DNA from: Falsigemmobacter faecalis
GTDB lineage: Bacteria; Pseudomonadota; Alphaproteobacteria; Rhodobacterales; Rhodobacteraceae
Reading direction: 5' to 3'
NCBI RefSeq assembly: GCF_003863335.1
Contig: NZ_RRAZ01000009.1
Coordinates: forward strand, 1-64,000
Length of the DNA: 64,000 nt
The stretch's first letter is position 1. Each line of letters begins with the position of its first letter. This document shows, in pieces, positions 26,405 to 34,269 of the stretch. Under the pieces are notes generated by a model. The model made no database searches and had not been told where the DNA came from. It saw only the letters and a list, made by a program, of their open reading frames with translations. A program made the translations under genes and the position numbers.

Positions 26405-27156
26405 CCCCGCTGCCCCGCTTTCCCCTGGTCCTGATGGCCGGGCTTTCGCTGCTCAGCGCCTGCGCCGAGATTGCCGAAAGCCGCGATCCGCAGCTCAGCG
26501 ATCTGACGCTTGATGTGCCCGAGGCGCGCAGCGTCCGGGTGCCGATGCCCGAGCCCGAGCCCTATATCCCTCCCAAACGCGCCGATCGCGCCTCGCTCTG
26601 GGCCACCGGATCGAGCGGGTTTTTCGGCGATCACCGCGCGGCGCGGGTCGGTGACATTCTGACGGTGATGATCGAGATCGATGATGAGGCAGAGCTGCGC
26701 AATGCCTCGACCCGCTCGCGCTCAAATTCCACCGGGGTCGATGCGCCGACCTTTCTGGGCTATGAAAGCAAGCTCGACCGCGTGTTGCCGGGGCTGAAGG
26801 CCGAAGATCTGCCCAGTGGCGATCTGGTCGATCTGTCGAGCAGTGACAGCTTTAAGGGCCAGGGCTCCATCCGGCGCGGCGAAGAGATCAAGCTGAAGGT
26901 CGCCGCCATGATCGTGCAGCGCCTCGCCAATGGCAATCTGGTGATCGCAGGCCGCCAGGAAGTGCGCGTGAATGCCGAGCTGCGCGAGCTGCGTGTGGCC
27001 GGGATCATCCGCCCCGTCGATATTGAGATGAGCAATACCATTCCCTACGAGAAAATCGCCGAGGCCCGGATCGCTTACGGCGGCAAGGGCCAGCTCAGCC
27101 GGGTGCAGCAGCCGCGCTATGGTGCGGATGCGCTTGATGTGATCCTGCCCTACTGA
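26401..27156 (+). CDS. flgH: Flagellar L-ring lipoprotein FlgH
   Basis: A 251-residue outer-membrane lipoprotein with lipobox LLSAC (C21). Family segments are SLWATGSSGFFGDHRAARVG, DILTVMIEIDDEAELRNAST, SFKGQGSIRRGEEIKLKVAA and LRVAGIIRPVDIEMSNTIPY. It forms the outer-membrane ring around the rod. It overlaps flgA by four bases and the next gene by one. Confidence 0.96.
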   Translation: MTPLPRFPLVLMAGLSLLSACAEIAESRDPQLSDLTLDVPEARSVRVPMPEPEPYIPPKRADRASLWATGSSGFFGDHRAARVGDILTVMIEIDDEAELRNASTRSRSNSTGVDAPTFLGYESKLDRVLPGLKAEDLPSGDLVDLSSSDSFKGQGSIRRGEEIKLKVAAMIVQRLANGNLVIAGRQEVRVNAELRELRVAGIIRPVDIEMSNTIPYEKIAEARIAYGGKGQLSRVQQPRYGADALDVILPY

Positions 27157-27701
27157 TGCCGCGCTCCGCTCCCCCCCTCAGCGCGCCGCGCACGCGCATT
27201 GTGGTGCTGCGCCGCCGTCCCGAGGCGGGCCGCTCAAACCTGCGCAACGCTTTGATCGGTGCGGGCATGCTGGCGCTGCTGGCTGTTGGCATTCAGGCGG
27301 GCTACCGCATCGCCGGTCTCTTCTCCCCCGAGCCGGTGGCTGTGGTGGAGGCGGGCACATTGGTGGAGCGGGTGAACGGCGGGCTTTACACGCTGGAACT
27401 GGCCCGCCCCGCGGGTCAGGCGCGCTGGATGCTGGAGTTTGACGCCGATATCGTCACCCGCGAAGGCCCCGACAATCCGCTGGAGCTGCGCGATGCGCTG
27501 GAGCGGCTGGTGATCACGGCTTCTTCCATGCCGCTGGTGCAGACCTCTTCGAGCCCGGATGAGGCGATGCGGACGACCATCCTCGCGGTCGCGGCTTCGC
27601 ATTACCCCTGGCTCGTGGATATTCACATGCGCCGCTCAGACATCCGCGCGCCAGGCGATAAGCTGAAAGAGATTGGCGCTTCAATCCGGGGAGATCGCTG
27701 A
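27156..27701 (+). CDS. FliL-like single-pass membrane protein (tentative)
   Basis: A 181-residue protein with a basic N-terminus (about 1-28), one membrane helix (about 30-52) and a periplasmic domain of ~125 residues. The size, topology and position after flgH match fliL in related clusters, and LELRDALERLVI recalls the FliL C-terminal helix. Conservation is weak, so the name is provisional. FliL-type proteins associate with the stator and basal body. Its start overlaps flgH (TGATG). Confidence 0.5.
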   Translation: MPRSAPPLSAPRTRIVVLRRRPEAGRSNLRNALIGAGMLALLAVGIQAGYRIAGLFSPEPVAVVEAGTLVERVNGGLYTLELARPAGQARWMLEFDADIVTREGPDNPLELRDALERLVITASSMPLVQTSSSPDEAMRTTILAVAASHYPWLVDIHMRRSDIRAPGDKLKEIGASIRGDR

Positions 27702-28190
27702 GCAGGCCCGGATCGGCTGATCCGCTTTGTCGTCAGTCCGGGGGGCCTGTGAACGCGCCGATACCCCGCGCGGGACGGTAGAAGGCGGTGCTTTTCGACA
27801 GAAAAGTTACCCTCGCCGGGTCGCTCATCGGGGCCTTCTCTCCCGGACGGCTGAGGGAATTGGTGACGCAACCGGCGGGTTTCAGAAGCGCTCATCGCCT
27901 TCCTCATGCCCTGCGCGGTCTCGTGCAAAACAGGCTGAGGTCTGGCCTCCATGCAAAGCCCGCGGCAACGAAGGCAGGCGAGCGCGCGAAGACCCCTCCG
28001 GCTTTGCCAGAGCAGGACATTTTCAAACTGTAAAGACCGCCCCGCCCGAGCCTTCTTCCGCGCAGGCCCCGGCGGGCGGGCTCAGGCCGAAGCCGCGTCC
28101 CATAAAAGTCTCACGGAACGCGGCCAAATTACGGGGTATTCCCCGCATGAGGGCTGCTTTCGGACAAGGCGCCCGAAAGCCAAAGCAGGT
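27702..28190. other. Gap of 489 bases between the flgF operon and flgD
   Basis: No supported gene. Short frames exist on both strands but have no family-like sequence or good start signals. A CGGATC/GATCCG hairpin at 27709-27724 directly after the FliL-like gene may mark the end of that operon, although it lacks a proper T-run. A second hairpin at about 28150-28173 (CTTTCGG/CCGAAAG) follows flgD on the minus strand, also without a T-run. This is the largest unexplained gap inside the flagellar cluster. Confidence 0.4.
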
Positions 28191-28853
28191 TCAGCGCGCG
28201 CCGATGATATCGCCGCTCGCGACGCGGTTGCCATCGGCCAGCTGCAGCCAGGTGCTGCCGCCGCTGTAATCCACCGCGACCACGGTTCCGGCGCTGTAAG
28301 ACTGATAGCTGCCCGCCTCACCGCTGGCGCTGATGGCCGCAACGGAAAGGCTGTAGCGCCCCGGCTCGGCGCGGCGGCCATCGGTCGTCATCCCGTCCCA
28401 GGTGACATCGCGGCGCAGACCAGCCTCTCCGGCGGGCTGATCGATCACGGCCACCAGCGCCCCCGAGCCGTCGCGGATCTGCAGCTGCACGGTTTCTGCC
28501 GCCGCGCCGAGTTCATAAGAAAACCGCCCGCCGGTCTCGTCGAGCGTGAAGGTCTCAGAGGGGACCGTCACCTCGCGCCCGATCAGCGCGGTCTCGGAGA
28601 GAGCCGCGTTCAGCGACAGCTGGCGGCGCAGTGCCTCCATCTGGGTATTGACCTGAACCGATTGCTCGACCTGGGTCAGCTGCGCCAGCTGGCTCACGAA
28701 TTGTGAAGATTCCATCGGCTCCAGCGGGTCCTGGTTGCTGACCTGGGCCACCAGCAGATTGAGAAAGCTTTGATAATCCGTCGCCAGCGTATTGCGCGAG
28801 GCGCCCGACAGGCCGCTGCCGATGGTGGTTTCTGCGATGGCAGACAGGGACAT
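28191..28853 (-). CDS. flgD: Flagellar hook capping protein FlgD
   Basis: A 220-residue hook scaffold/cap protein. The N-terminal signature DYQSFLNLLVAQVSNQDPLE, PMESSQFVSQLAQLTQVEQS is diagnostic. The C-terminal part has FlgD tudor/FnIII-like segments (VTWDGMTTDGRRAEPGRYSL). It is the last gene of sigma factor-fliK-flgD, 10 bases after fliK. Confidence 0.95.
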   Translation of the reverse strand: MSLSAIAETTIGSGLSGASRNTLATDYQSFLNLLVAQVSNQDPLEPMESSQFVSQLAQLTQVEQSVQVNTQMEALRRQLSLNAALSETALIGREVTVPSETFTLDETGGRFSYELGAAAETVQLQIRDGSGALVAVIDQPAGEAGLRRDVTWDGMTTDGRRAEPGRYSLSVAAISASGEAGSYQSYSAGTVVAVDYSGGSTWLQLADGNRVASGDIIGAR

Positions 28854-28863
28854 TCAGGTCTCC

Positions 28864-29982
28864 TCAGGTCAGAAGGTTCAGACGGCCGCCCGCCGTCAGG
28901 ACATTATCGGTTGTGATCTCAAGGGCGGGTGGCAGCGCCTCAGATGCGGGGTCCTCCCCCCGCTCTCCGGGCGTCTCGGGGGCCTCCCAGGCTGCAAATT
29001 CCGGCGTATCGCCCCCCAGATCAAAGCCGCGCTCTTCCAGCCAGGCACCCAGCTGGTCCGCCTCTGCGCGCAGGCCGTCGAGGACCATCGGGTTCTCAAG
29101 CCGCAGAACCACCTGCATCCGGCCGCCCATCAGCCGGGTGAGATCAATCTCGACAACACCAAGCCCCCGCGGGCGCAGCAAAAAGCGGCTCCGGCCCTCT
29201 TCAAGGTTCACCTCGCTCAGCCGATCCAGCAGATTGCGCTGCAAAGCCGAGGGTTCTGCGCGCGGCGAAGGTGCGGTCAGCGGTTTATCCGTAAGGCTGC
29301 GCTCGGGCCGGAGGGGTTCGGCGGCGGGCATCAGATCGGCATTGGCCGCAGGGACGGGCTCAGAAGGGGGGGCGCTCCGGGCATCCTGCTCAGGTGCGGC
29401 AGGACGGCCCGGGGCCGGAGTGATCTTCGGCGCAGCCTCAAGGGGCTCGGGTGCTGACATCGCGTCCTGCGGCGATGCGCGATCAAAGGCGGGTGCCAGC
29501 TCCGTCCCCACGGAGAGCGGACTGAGGTCTGTCTCAGGCTGAGGCGGCTCTCCCTCAGCGAGCTGCGGCACGGCCCCCGCAGCGACAGTCGGCTGAGAGG
29601 GGCTGGCCTCACCCGTCACTGGCAAAATCTGCTCCGGCGACCGGGCGAGCGGCTCTGACGACGACAGCGGCGCGAGGGGTGCCGGCACGGGGGCCGCCTC
29701 AGCCGGATCTTCGCCCTCCTGCAGGCCCTCAGCCGAAGCCAGGCCAAGCTCTGCGCGCAGAACCGCAGAGACCGCCTGAGGGGGCGTGACGGTCAGCGGC
29801 GAACCCAGGACCTCAAGGAGGGCGGTCTCATCACCAGGCGTGACGGGACCGGGCACCGCTTCATCCGTGGTCTGCGACTGCGCCTGAGGCGTAAAAACGG
29901 TTTGGGCGGCCGCAGCCGCCGGCTGCGAGCGGGCGTTGCCGGATTGCCGGGCGGCAGAGGGCACGAGACTGTCAGTGATCAA
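28864..29982 (-). CDS. fliK: Flagellar hook-length control protein FliK
   Basis: A 372-residue protein. The first ~240 residues are a low-complexity Pro/Ala/Glu-rich ruler. A C-terminal Flg_hook domain (about 250-345) has LLDRLSEVNLEEGRSRFLLR, PRGLGVVEIDLTRLMGGRMQ and ENPMVLDGLRAEADQLGAWL. FliK measures the hook and switches export specificity through FlhB. It overlaps the upstream sigma-factor gene by four bases (ATGA) and is followed by flgD. Confidence 0.9.
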   Translation of the reverse strand: MITDSLVPSAARQSGNARSQPAAAAAQTVFTPQAQSQTTDEAVPGPVTPGDETALLEVLGSPLTVTPPQAVSAVLRAELGLASAEGLQEGEDPAEAAPVPAPLAPLSSSEPLARSPEQILPVTGEASPSQPTVAAGAVPQLAEGEPPQPETDLSPLSVGTELAPAFDRASPQDAMSAPEPLEAAPKITPAPGRPAAPEQDARSAPPSEPVPAANADLMPAAEPLRPERSLTDKPLTAPSPRAEPSALQRNLLDRLSEVNLEEGRSRFLLRPRGLGVVEIDLTRLMGGRMQVVLRLENPMVLDGLRAEADQLGAWLEERGFDLGGDTPEFAAWEAPETPGERGEDPASEALPPALEITTDNVLTAGGRLNLLT

Positions 29983-30671
29983 TTCAAATCCCCCGGACCA
30001 AATCCGGCATGCAACAAAGCGTTGCGCATTTTGTGAAGGGCGCGCCCCTCAATCTGACGGGCGCGCGCGGGAGCCATGCCCAGACCATCGGCCAGCCGCT
30101 CAAAGTCATCCTCGCCGCGCAGCAGATGGCGCATGACCAGATGCCGCTCGGCCCGCCCGAGCGGGCGCAGCGCCCCGGCGAGCGCCTGGCGCAGGTTGCG
30201 CCGCCGCTCGCGCCCAAGCGCGATATCTTCCGCTGCGGGCGTCGAGAGATCGGGCAGAGTATCGTCGATGACGGCGACCTGAAGCGCGGCCTCAGCCTGA
30301 CGCGCCAGAGCGTCTCCGCGACGCCCCGAAAGCGCATCACGCAGCGCACGCTCGGGCTGGCTGACCGGGTTTTGCAGACGGCAGCGCGCCTGCAGCATCG
30401 CCGCCCGCACCGCGATCGCCGCATAAGAGAAAAACCGCACGCTGCCCTGAGCCTGCCAACGCCCGGCGGCTTCAATCAGGGCGATCTGCCCCTCAGCCAG
30501 CAGATCTTCGGTGTGGCTGCGCGAGACACGGCGCGCCATAGCGCGCATCTGCGGCTGACAGGAAGCCATCAGGGCCGTGAGCGCCGTGCTGTCGCCTCTC
30601 CCCTGCCAGGCCTGCAGCAAAGCGCGTTCCTGGTCGAGATCGGGCAGAATTTTTCGGAAGGTACAGGGCAT
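29979..30671 (-). CDS. Sigma-70 family protein encoded in the flagellar cluster
   Basis: A 230-residue sigma-70 family protein. Region 2 is at about 45-95 (EDLLAEGQIALIEAAGRWQA, VRFFSYAAIAVRAAMLQARC). Region 4 is at about 165-222 (LRPLGRAERHLVMRHLLRGE, DDFERLADGLGMAPARARQI, EGRALHKMRNAL), with an Ala/Arg-rich linker. The helix-turn-helix and lengths resemble RpoH/FliA-type factors more than ECF factors, but it is divergent from both. It is first in an operon with fliK and flgD, and operator site 4 ends 53 bases upstream. A cluster-specific flagellar sigma factor is inferred. Confidence 0.75.
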   Translation of the reverse strand: MPCTFRKILPDLDQERALLQAWQGRGDSTALTALMASCQPQMRAMARRVSRSHTEDLLAEGQIALIEAAGRWQAQGSVRFFSYAAIAVRAAMLQARCRLQNPVSQPERALRDALSGRRGDALARQAEAALQVAVIDDTLPDLSTPAAEDIALGRERRRNLRQALAGALRPLGRAERHLVMRHLLRGEDDFERLADGLGMAPARARQIEGRALHKMRNALLHAGFGPGDLN

Positions 30672-30723
30672 CGGAGACCATCACCGGATAAGTCCCTGCC
30701 TTCCTGACAGATCCAAATGGATA

Positions 30724-30751
30724 GTCAAATATAAATTTATCTATTCATGAT
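30724..30751. promoter_or_regulatory. Flagellar palindromic operator, site 4 (sigma-fliK-flgD)
   Basis: GTCAAATATA, 8 bases, TATTCATGAT, with the same spacing as sites 1, 2, 5 and 6. It overlaps the last codons of the upstream 218-residue gene. Confidence 0.6.
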
Positions 30752-31393
30752 GTTGGCACTGATTTTCGGAATTTCTGCCCGGTGTTTTCCCGGAAAAGCC
30801 GCGCTCAACGCGCTGCCCCAGTCCTGCATATCCCGGTTGGGCAGCAGGCGGCGTACCAGATCAGGATCAGCAGGATATTCGACGTAATCGGGCTCAGCCA
30901 TGCGCAGATATTCCTGCAGCCCTGAGGCCCCCGGCTGCCAGCCGGAGACGCGCGCAATGGCACTTTGACACAGCCGGTCGATGCCGGCCCGATCGGTGCA
31001 AAGCGTATCCCGCCAGGACAGGGAAAAACTGCGCAAAGCCCAGTCAAACAGCGCAAGCTCAGTCACAGATTCAGATTCTACGATGACCGAATAAAGGATT
31101 TCTGCTGCAAATTCATAGCTTCCTTCCAGACCGCCCTTCACCTGATCACTGCAGATCACCACACAGGCCCCGGGCGGAATATCAAGACCCAGCTCTTCCG
31201 CCACCACATCCCCGATCGTCAGGCCAGGGGTGACCGGGCGGCGTTCTGAGCAGACCCGAAGCTTCGGACTTGCGTGCCTCTGGTCCTCCAGGATGACAAT
31301 CGGAAACGGAAAAACGGCGAGAAGATGCTTGCATCGGCAAGGAACCGAGAGCGCCGGTTGCAGGTCGCCGCTCCAGAGTGCGTTGAGGATCAT
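30737..31393 (-). CDS. Hypothetical protein, 218 residues
   Basis: I do not recognise this protein. It is soluble-looking, with six cysteines and a central acidic stretch (YSVIVESESVTELALF). A TAGGAA site lies just before the ATG. It is on the same strand as, and 65 bases upstream of, the sigma-factor operon; its last codons contain half of operator site 4. Codon pattern and absence of internal stops support a real gene, and base composition is slightly lower in GC than its neighbours. Function is unknown. Confidence 0.55.
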   Translation of the reverse strand: MILNALWSGDLQPALSVPCRCKHLLAVFPFPIVILEDQRHASPKLRVCSERRPVTPGLTIGDVVAEELGLDIPPGACVVICSDQVKGGLEGSYEFAAEILYSVIVESESVTELALFDWALRSFSLSWRDTLCTDRAGIDRLCQSAIARVSGWQPGASGLQEYLRMAEPDYVEYPADPDLVRRLLPNRDMQDWGSALSAAFPGKHRAEIPKISANIMNR

Positions 31394-31768
31394 TTCCTAC
31401 GGTCCCGGACATAATGGCGCAGGAAGAACCTGCGAAATTCACAAACTTTCCCCGGCCTATACCCCGGGGAACCGCTGTGCAAGCGCAAGGAGAGGAAGTT
31501 TAGAAGGGAAATACAGCGATGATCAATCTGCCTGCAGTTCTGCAAAGGAAAATGTTTCCGCGCTCTGCGGAACTTTGATCTTAAATCTAGCAACTTTTTG
31601 TTAATATTATGAATTCAGCAGATTCACTTCACAAGTTGCGTCCAAAAAGCAGGCAATGTCCCGCCGACTGCGACATTTTATCCCGATTTTCTCGCTTTTA
31701 AGCTTGATCGAATCTTTGCCCCCGGCCCATATAAATCGGATAAAGTTTAAGTCTGAAAGTATTAAGAC
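31394..31768. other. AT-rich divergent intergenic region before mucR
   Basis: 375 bases without a supported gene, markedly AT-rich around 31575-31620 and 31675-31765. MucR proteins bind AT-rich DNA and commonly repress their own gene, so this is the likely mucR regulatory region. It also holds the start region of the 218-residue gene. Neither an exact CtrA box nor a flagellar palindrome was found. Confidence 0.5.
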
Positions 31769-32188
31769 ATGGAAACGCCAGACAAGACCACATTGGTGGC
31801 TCAGATTGTATCGGCCTTTGCATCCCGCCCGGATGCAACCGTGGAAGCTATTGTTGCCCTGACCACCCGCCTCACGCAGGAACTTTCTGCGGGTTCGGCC
31901 ACTGCGCCGCTGCGTGCGGCGGCGGCGATCCCGGTTGCCAGCGGGCTGACCCCGGAAGCGGCCGTGCGGCGCGACAGGATTTTCTGCCTGTGCTGCGGGA
32001 AGGGATTTCAAATGCTTAAGCGCCACCTCGGCGCGGAACACGGTATGACGGAAGGCGAGTATCGGCAGAAATTCGGCCTGCCCGATGAATACCCGCTCGT
32101 GGCCCCCGGCTACTCCGAGCGCAAGGCCAGCTATGCCCGCTCGGTGGGCTTTGGCAAATACAGCCGCCAGCCTTCCGAAGCAGAGTGA
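31769..32188 (+). CDS. mucR: MucR/Ros family zinc-finger transcriptional regulator
   Basis: A 139-residue Ros/MucR protein. The C2H2-like finger is CLCCGKGFQMLKRHLGAEHG (C-x2-C, H-x4-H) at about 73-92. The conserved C-terminal part is MTEGEYRQKFGLPDEYPLVA followed by PGYSERKASYARSVGFGKY. MucR silences many genes in alphaproteobacteria, and in rhizobia it represses motility through the FtcR homologue Rem. Lying between the sigma-factor region and motB, it may control this flagellar locus. Confidence 0.9.
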   Translation: METPDKTTLVAQIVSAFASRPDATVEAIVALTTRLTQELSAGSATAPLRAAAAIPVASGLTPEAAVRRDRIFCLCCGKGFQMLKRHLGAEHGMTEGEYRQKFGLPDEYPLVAPGYSERKASYARSVGFGKYSRQPSEAE

Positions 32189-32198
32189 CCTGATGTTT

Positions 32199-32226
32199 AT
32201 CAAGAATAGCCTTATCTATTCTTGAT
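32199..32226. promoter_or_regulatory. Flagellar palindromic operator, site 5 (motB), perfect inverted repeat
   Basis: ATCAAGAATA, 8 bases, TATTCTTGAT. The repeat extends three more bases on each side (TTT/AAA), giving 13-bp perfect arms. It lies 48 bases before the motB ATG and is the best example of the motif in the window. Confidence 0.8.
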
Positions 32227-32273
32227 AAACTTGCTATCTCCCCCGCAGAGATTTTAGCTGCGGGAGAGATATC

Positions 32274-33119
32274 ATGGCCAAAAAGGCCGCACCGGTCATC
32301 GTGCGCCGCCAGAAAAAGCCCGGTCATGCACCGCGCCATGGTGGTCACTGGAAGGTCGCTTATGCCGATTTTATGACGGCAATGATGGCCTTTTTTCTGT
32401 TGCTGTGGATTTTGTCAGTAACCGATAAAAACAAGCTCAACGGCATCGCGCAATACTTCACCCCTTCTGAGAATATTGCCGGCCAGCCGGGCGGTGAGGG
32501 GATTTTGCAGGGCTCTGCCGTGGCCAAAGACGAGAACGTCCTCAGCGCTCCTGCGGCCGAAAGCGACAGCGCCCAGGCGGGTGCGCCGAACCCCTGGGCG
32601 GATCTTGCCAAGGAAAGCCGGCGTGACCCCACCCCCGCCCCGCTGGGCGAGGCCCTGGAGAACGCGGGCCGGCAATTTCTTGAAAACATTCAGAACCGTG
32701 CCGCTCTCGCCAATCTGGCGGGCAATCTTCTGGTGCGCCAGATTGAGGGGAAACTCGTCGTCGATATCCTCGACCTCGGTGACGCGCCGATGTTTGGCGA
32801 AGGCAGCGATACCCCGACCGCGACCATGACAGAGATTATGAACGCCCTGGCGCCGACCGTCATCGCCCTGCCCCATCCGATCCGGATCACCGGCCACAGC
32901 GCGGTGCCCGCCGCGGAAGGCGCGGAAAGTGCTGATCCCTGGGATCTGTCGGGTTCCCGCGCCCAGGCCGTGCGGCGCATTCTGCGCGATCTCGGCCTTC
33001 CGGCCGAGCGGTTTACGCTGATCTCCGGCGCGGGCACGTCGCGGCCTCTGGATCCGCTTCAGCCCGCGGATCCGCGCAACCGGCGGGTCACGCTGGAACT
33101 GGGATCTGCGCTCGACTGA
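32274..33119 (+). CDS. motB: Flagellar stator protein MotB
   Basis: A 281-residue stator subunit. A basic N-terminus (KKAAPVIVRRQKKPG) is followed by HGGHWKVAYADFMTAMMAFF with proton-site D32 at the start of the single membrane helix (about 30-48). A Pro/Ala linker leads to an OmpA-like peptidoglycan-binding domain (about 160-280) with ITGHSAVPA and NRRVTLEL. It pairs with MotA, whose gene is separate at 34270. A GGGAGAG site precedes the ATG, and operator site 5 lies upstream. Confidence 0.95.
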   Translation: MAKKAAPVIVRRQKKPGHAPRHGGHWKVAYADFMTAMMAFFLLLWILSVTDKNKLNGIAQYFTPSENIAGQPGGEGILQGSAVAKDENVLSAPAAESDSAQAGAPNPWADLAKESRRDPTPAPLGEALENAGRQFLENIQNRAALANLAGNLLVRQIEGKLVVDILDLGDAPMFGEGSDTPTATMTEIMNALAPTVIALPHPIRITGHSAVPAAEGAESADPWDLSGSRAQAVRRILRDLGLPAERFTLISGAGTSRPLDPLQPADPRNRRVTLELGSALD

Positions 33120-33120
33120 C

Positions 33121-33156
33121 AAAAAAGCCCCCGCATCACTGCGGGGGCTTTTGTTT
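33121..33156. terminator. Bidirectional terminator, motB / 333-aa gene
   Basis: An AAAAGCCCCCGC/GCGGGGGCTTTT stem with a 6-base loop lies between convergent genes, with A-run and T-run flanks. Confidence 0.92.
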
Positions 33157-34157
33157 CAGGGTGTGTTCGGCGCGAAAAGGTTTGAGCGCAGATCATCCAC
33201 CGGGGCCACGGGAACAGGCGCGGGCGCGGCGGGTTGCAGCGCCCGGACCACAACGACGGTAATCGCCACGGCGGCCAGCAGGCCCAGGAGACCCGCAGCA
33301 ATCCAGACCCAGGGCCGCGATGAAGACTGATTTTCTTCGCGCGGAATGGGTTGCGGCACGGTTGAGACCGCTGAGTAATCCGGCGCCACGAACAGCATAC
33401 CACTGCGCCGCAGCACCATGGCCGGGACCGGACGCCCGCCGGTTTTGCCCAGCATCAGCGCGCCGGTCGGCAGCCGCAGGACCGCAGGAAGCCGGCCGTC
33501 CACCAGAACCGGGCCAAGCTGAATGGCCACGCGCAGGCTGTCTTCGCGCACCAGAACCACCACCTCGGCGGGCAGTTCGCGCGCGCTGGCATTGGGTTGC
33601 AGCACCAGATCCACCCCGGCCGCACCTGCCGGACGCAGCATCGCGCCTGCGATCATCTCACAATCGGGGTCAGCTTTCACGAAAGGCACATAGCCGACGG
33701 GAAGCTGGTCGGTGATCGTGGTCTGAGCGGCCCTTGCGCTCAACTCAACCTTGCGGCGGTTGACATCACTCAGCGCGTCAAGGCTCAGCCCCTCATCGGC
33801 GGCGAATTCGAAATTGATGGCGAAATCGCCCGCCTCTTCCAGCAGACGCGGCAGGCCGCGCAGCGCGCTGTCAAGTTCCCCCAGGATACGGGCATCTTCC
33901 CCCGGCGGCAGCGTCACAGCCGGGCTGCCCTTGAAGGCGGGATAAAAGGCAAAGCCATGCAGCGCAGGCCCGGCCTCATGGCTCAGGCGGCGACGCAGCA
34001 CCTGGGGCTTTTCCGAGATGTGCCAGGGCATAAAGGCCAGGGTTTTGCCCTCGGCGCGGCAGACGGCGATGCCCACGGCTTCGGGCCAGTCCGGGATCCG
34101 CACCGGCAGATCCCCCGGTCCGAAAAGTCTGACTATCGGTGCGTGCTGATCTGCCAT
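33156..34157 (-). CDS. Unrecognised single-pass membrane protein of the flagellar cluster, 333 residues
   Basis: I do not recognise this protein. It starts MADQHAPIVRLFG at 34157, chosen for the GGAGAGGG site upstream. It has a large N-terminal soluble region, one strong membrane helix near 285-308 (WVWIAAGLLGLLAAVAITVV) and a short Pro-rich tail. The segment at about 205-265 (LRVAIQLGPVLVDGRLPAVL, RLPTGALMLGKTGGRPVPAM) faintly recalls the SpoA domain of FliM/FliN, but this is only an impression. It is divergent from motA with operator site 6 between, so it is probably coexpressed with the stator genes. Confidence 0.7.
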   Translation of the reverse strand: MADQHAPIVRLFGPGDLPVRIPDWPEAVGIAVCRAEGKTLAFMPWHISEKPQVLRRRLSHEAGPALHGFAFYPAFKGSPAVTLPPGEDARILGELDSALRGLPRLLEEAGDFAINFEFAADEGLSLDALSDVNRRKVELSARAAQTTITDQLPVGYVPFVKADPDCEMIAGAMLRPAGAAGVDLVLQPNASARELPAEVVVLVREDSLRVAIQLGPVLVDGRLPAVLRLPTGALMLGKTGGRPVPAMVLRRSGMLFVAPDYSAVSTVPQPIPREENQSSSRPWVWIAAGLLGLLAAVAITVVVVRALQPAAPAPVPVAPVDDLRSNLFAPNTP

Positions 34158-34209
34158 GGAACCCTCTCCGTCGTGGAAGCATGAATAATTAGTCATTAGC
34201 CAATGCTTT

Positions 34210-34237
34210 CCAAAGAATAAATAAAGATATACTTGTT
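34210..34237. promoter_or_regulatory. Flagellar palindromic operator, site 6 (333-aa gene / motA)
   Basis: CCAAAGAATA, 8 bases, TATACTTGTT in the divergent gap, 32 bases before the motA ATG. A further half-site-like AGCATGAATA (34178-34187) lies nearer the minus-strand gene. Confidence 0.6.
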
Positions 34238-34269
34238 CAAACCATGCAGCAGCAAGACGGGAACAGCGC

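Noticed and set aside
27709-27724. CGGATC/GATCCG hairpin after the FliL-like gene
   Set aside because: Short stem and only a weak T-containing tail (CTTTGT); mentioned in the gap entry but not listed as a terminator.
28150-28173. Hairpin with CTTTCGG/CCGAAAG arms downstream of flgD
   Set aside because: No T-run follows on either strand, so it is not called as a terminator.
27727-28269. A 180-codon plus-strand frame in the gap before flgD
   Set aside because: It overlaps the conserved end of flgD, has no ribosome site and is compositionally like a random GC-rich frame.
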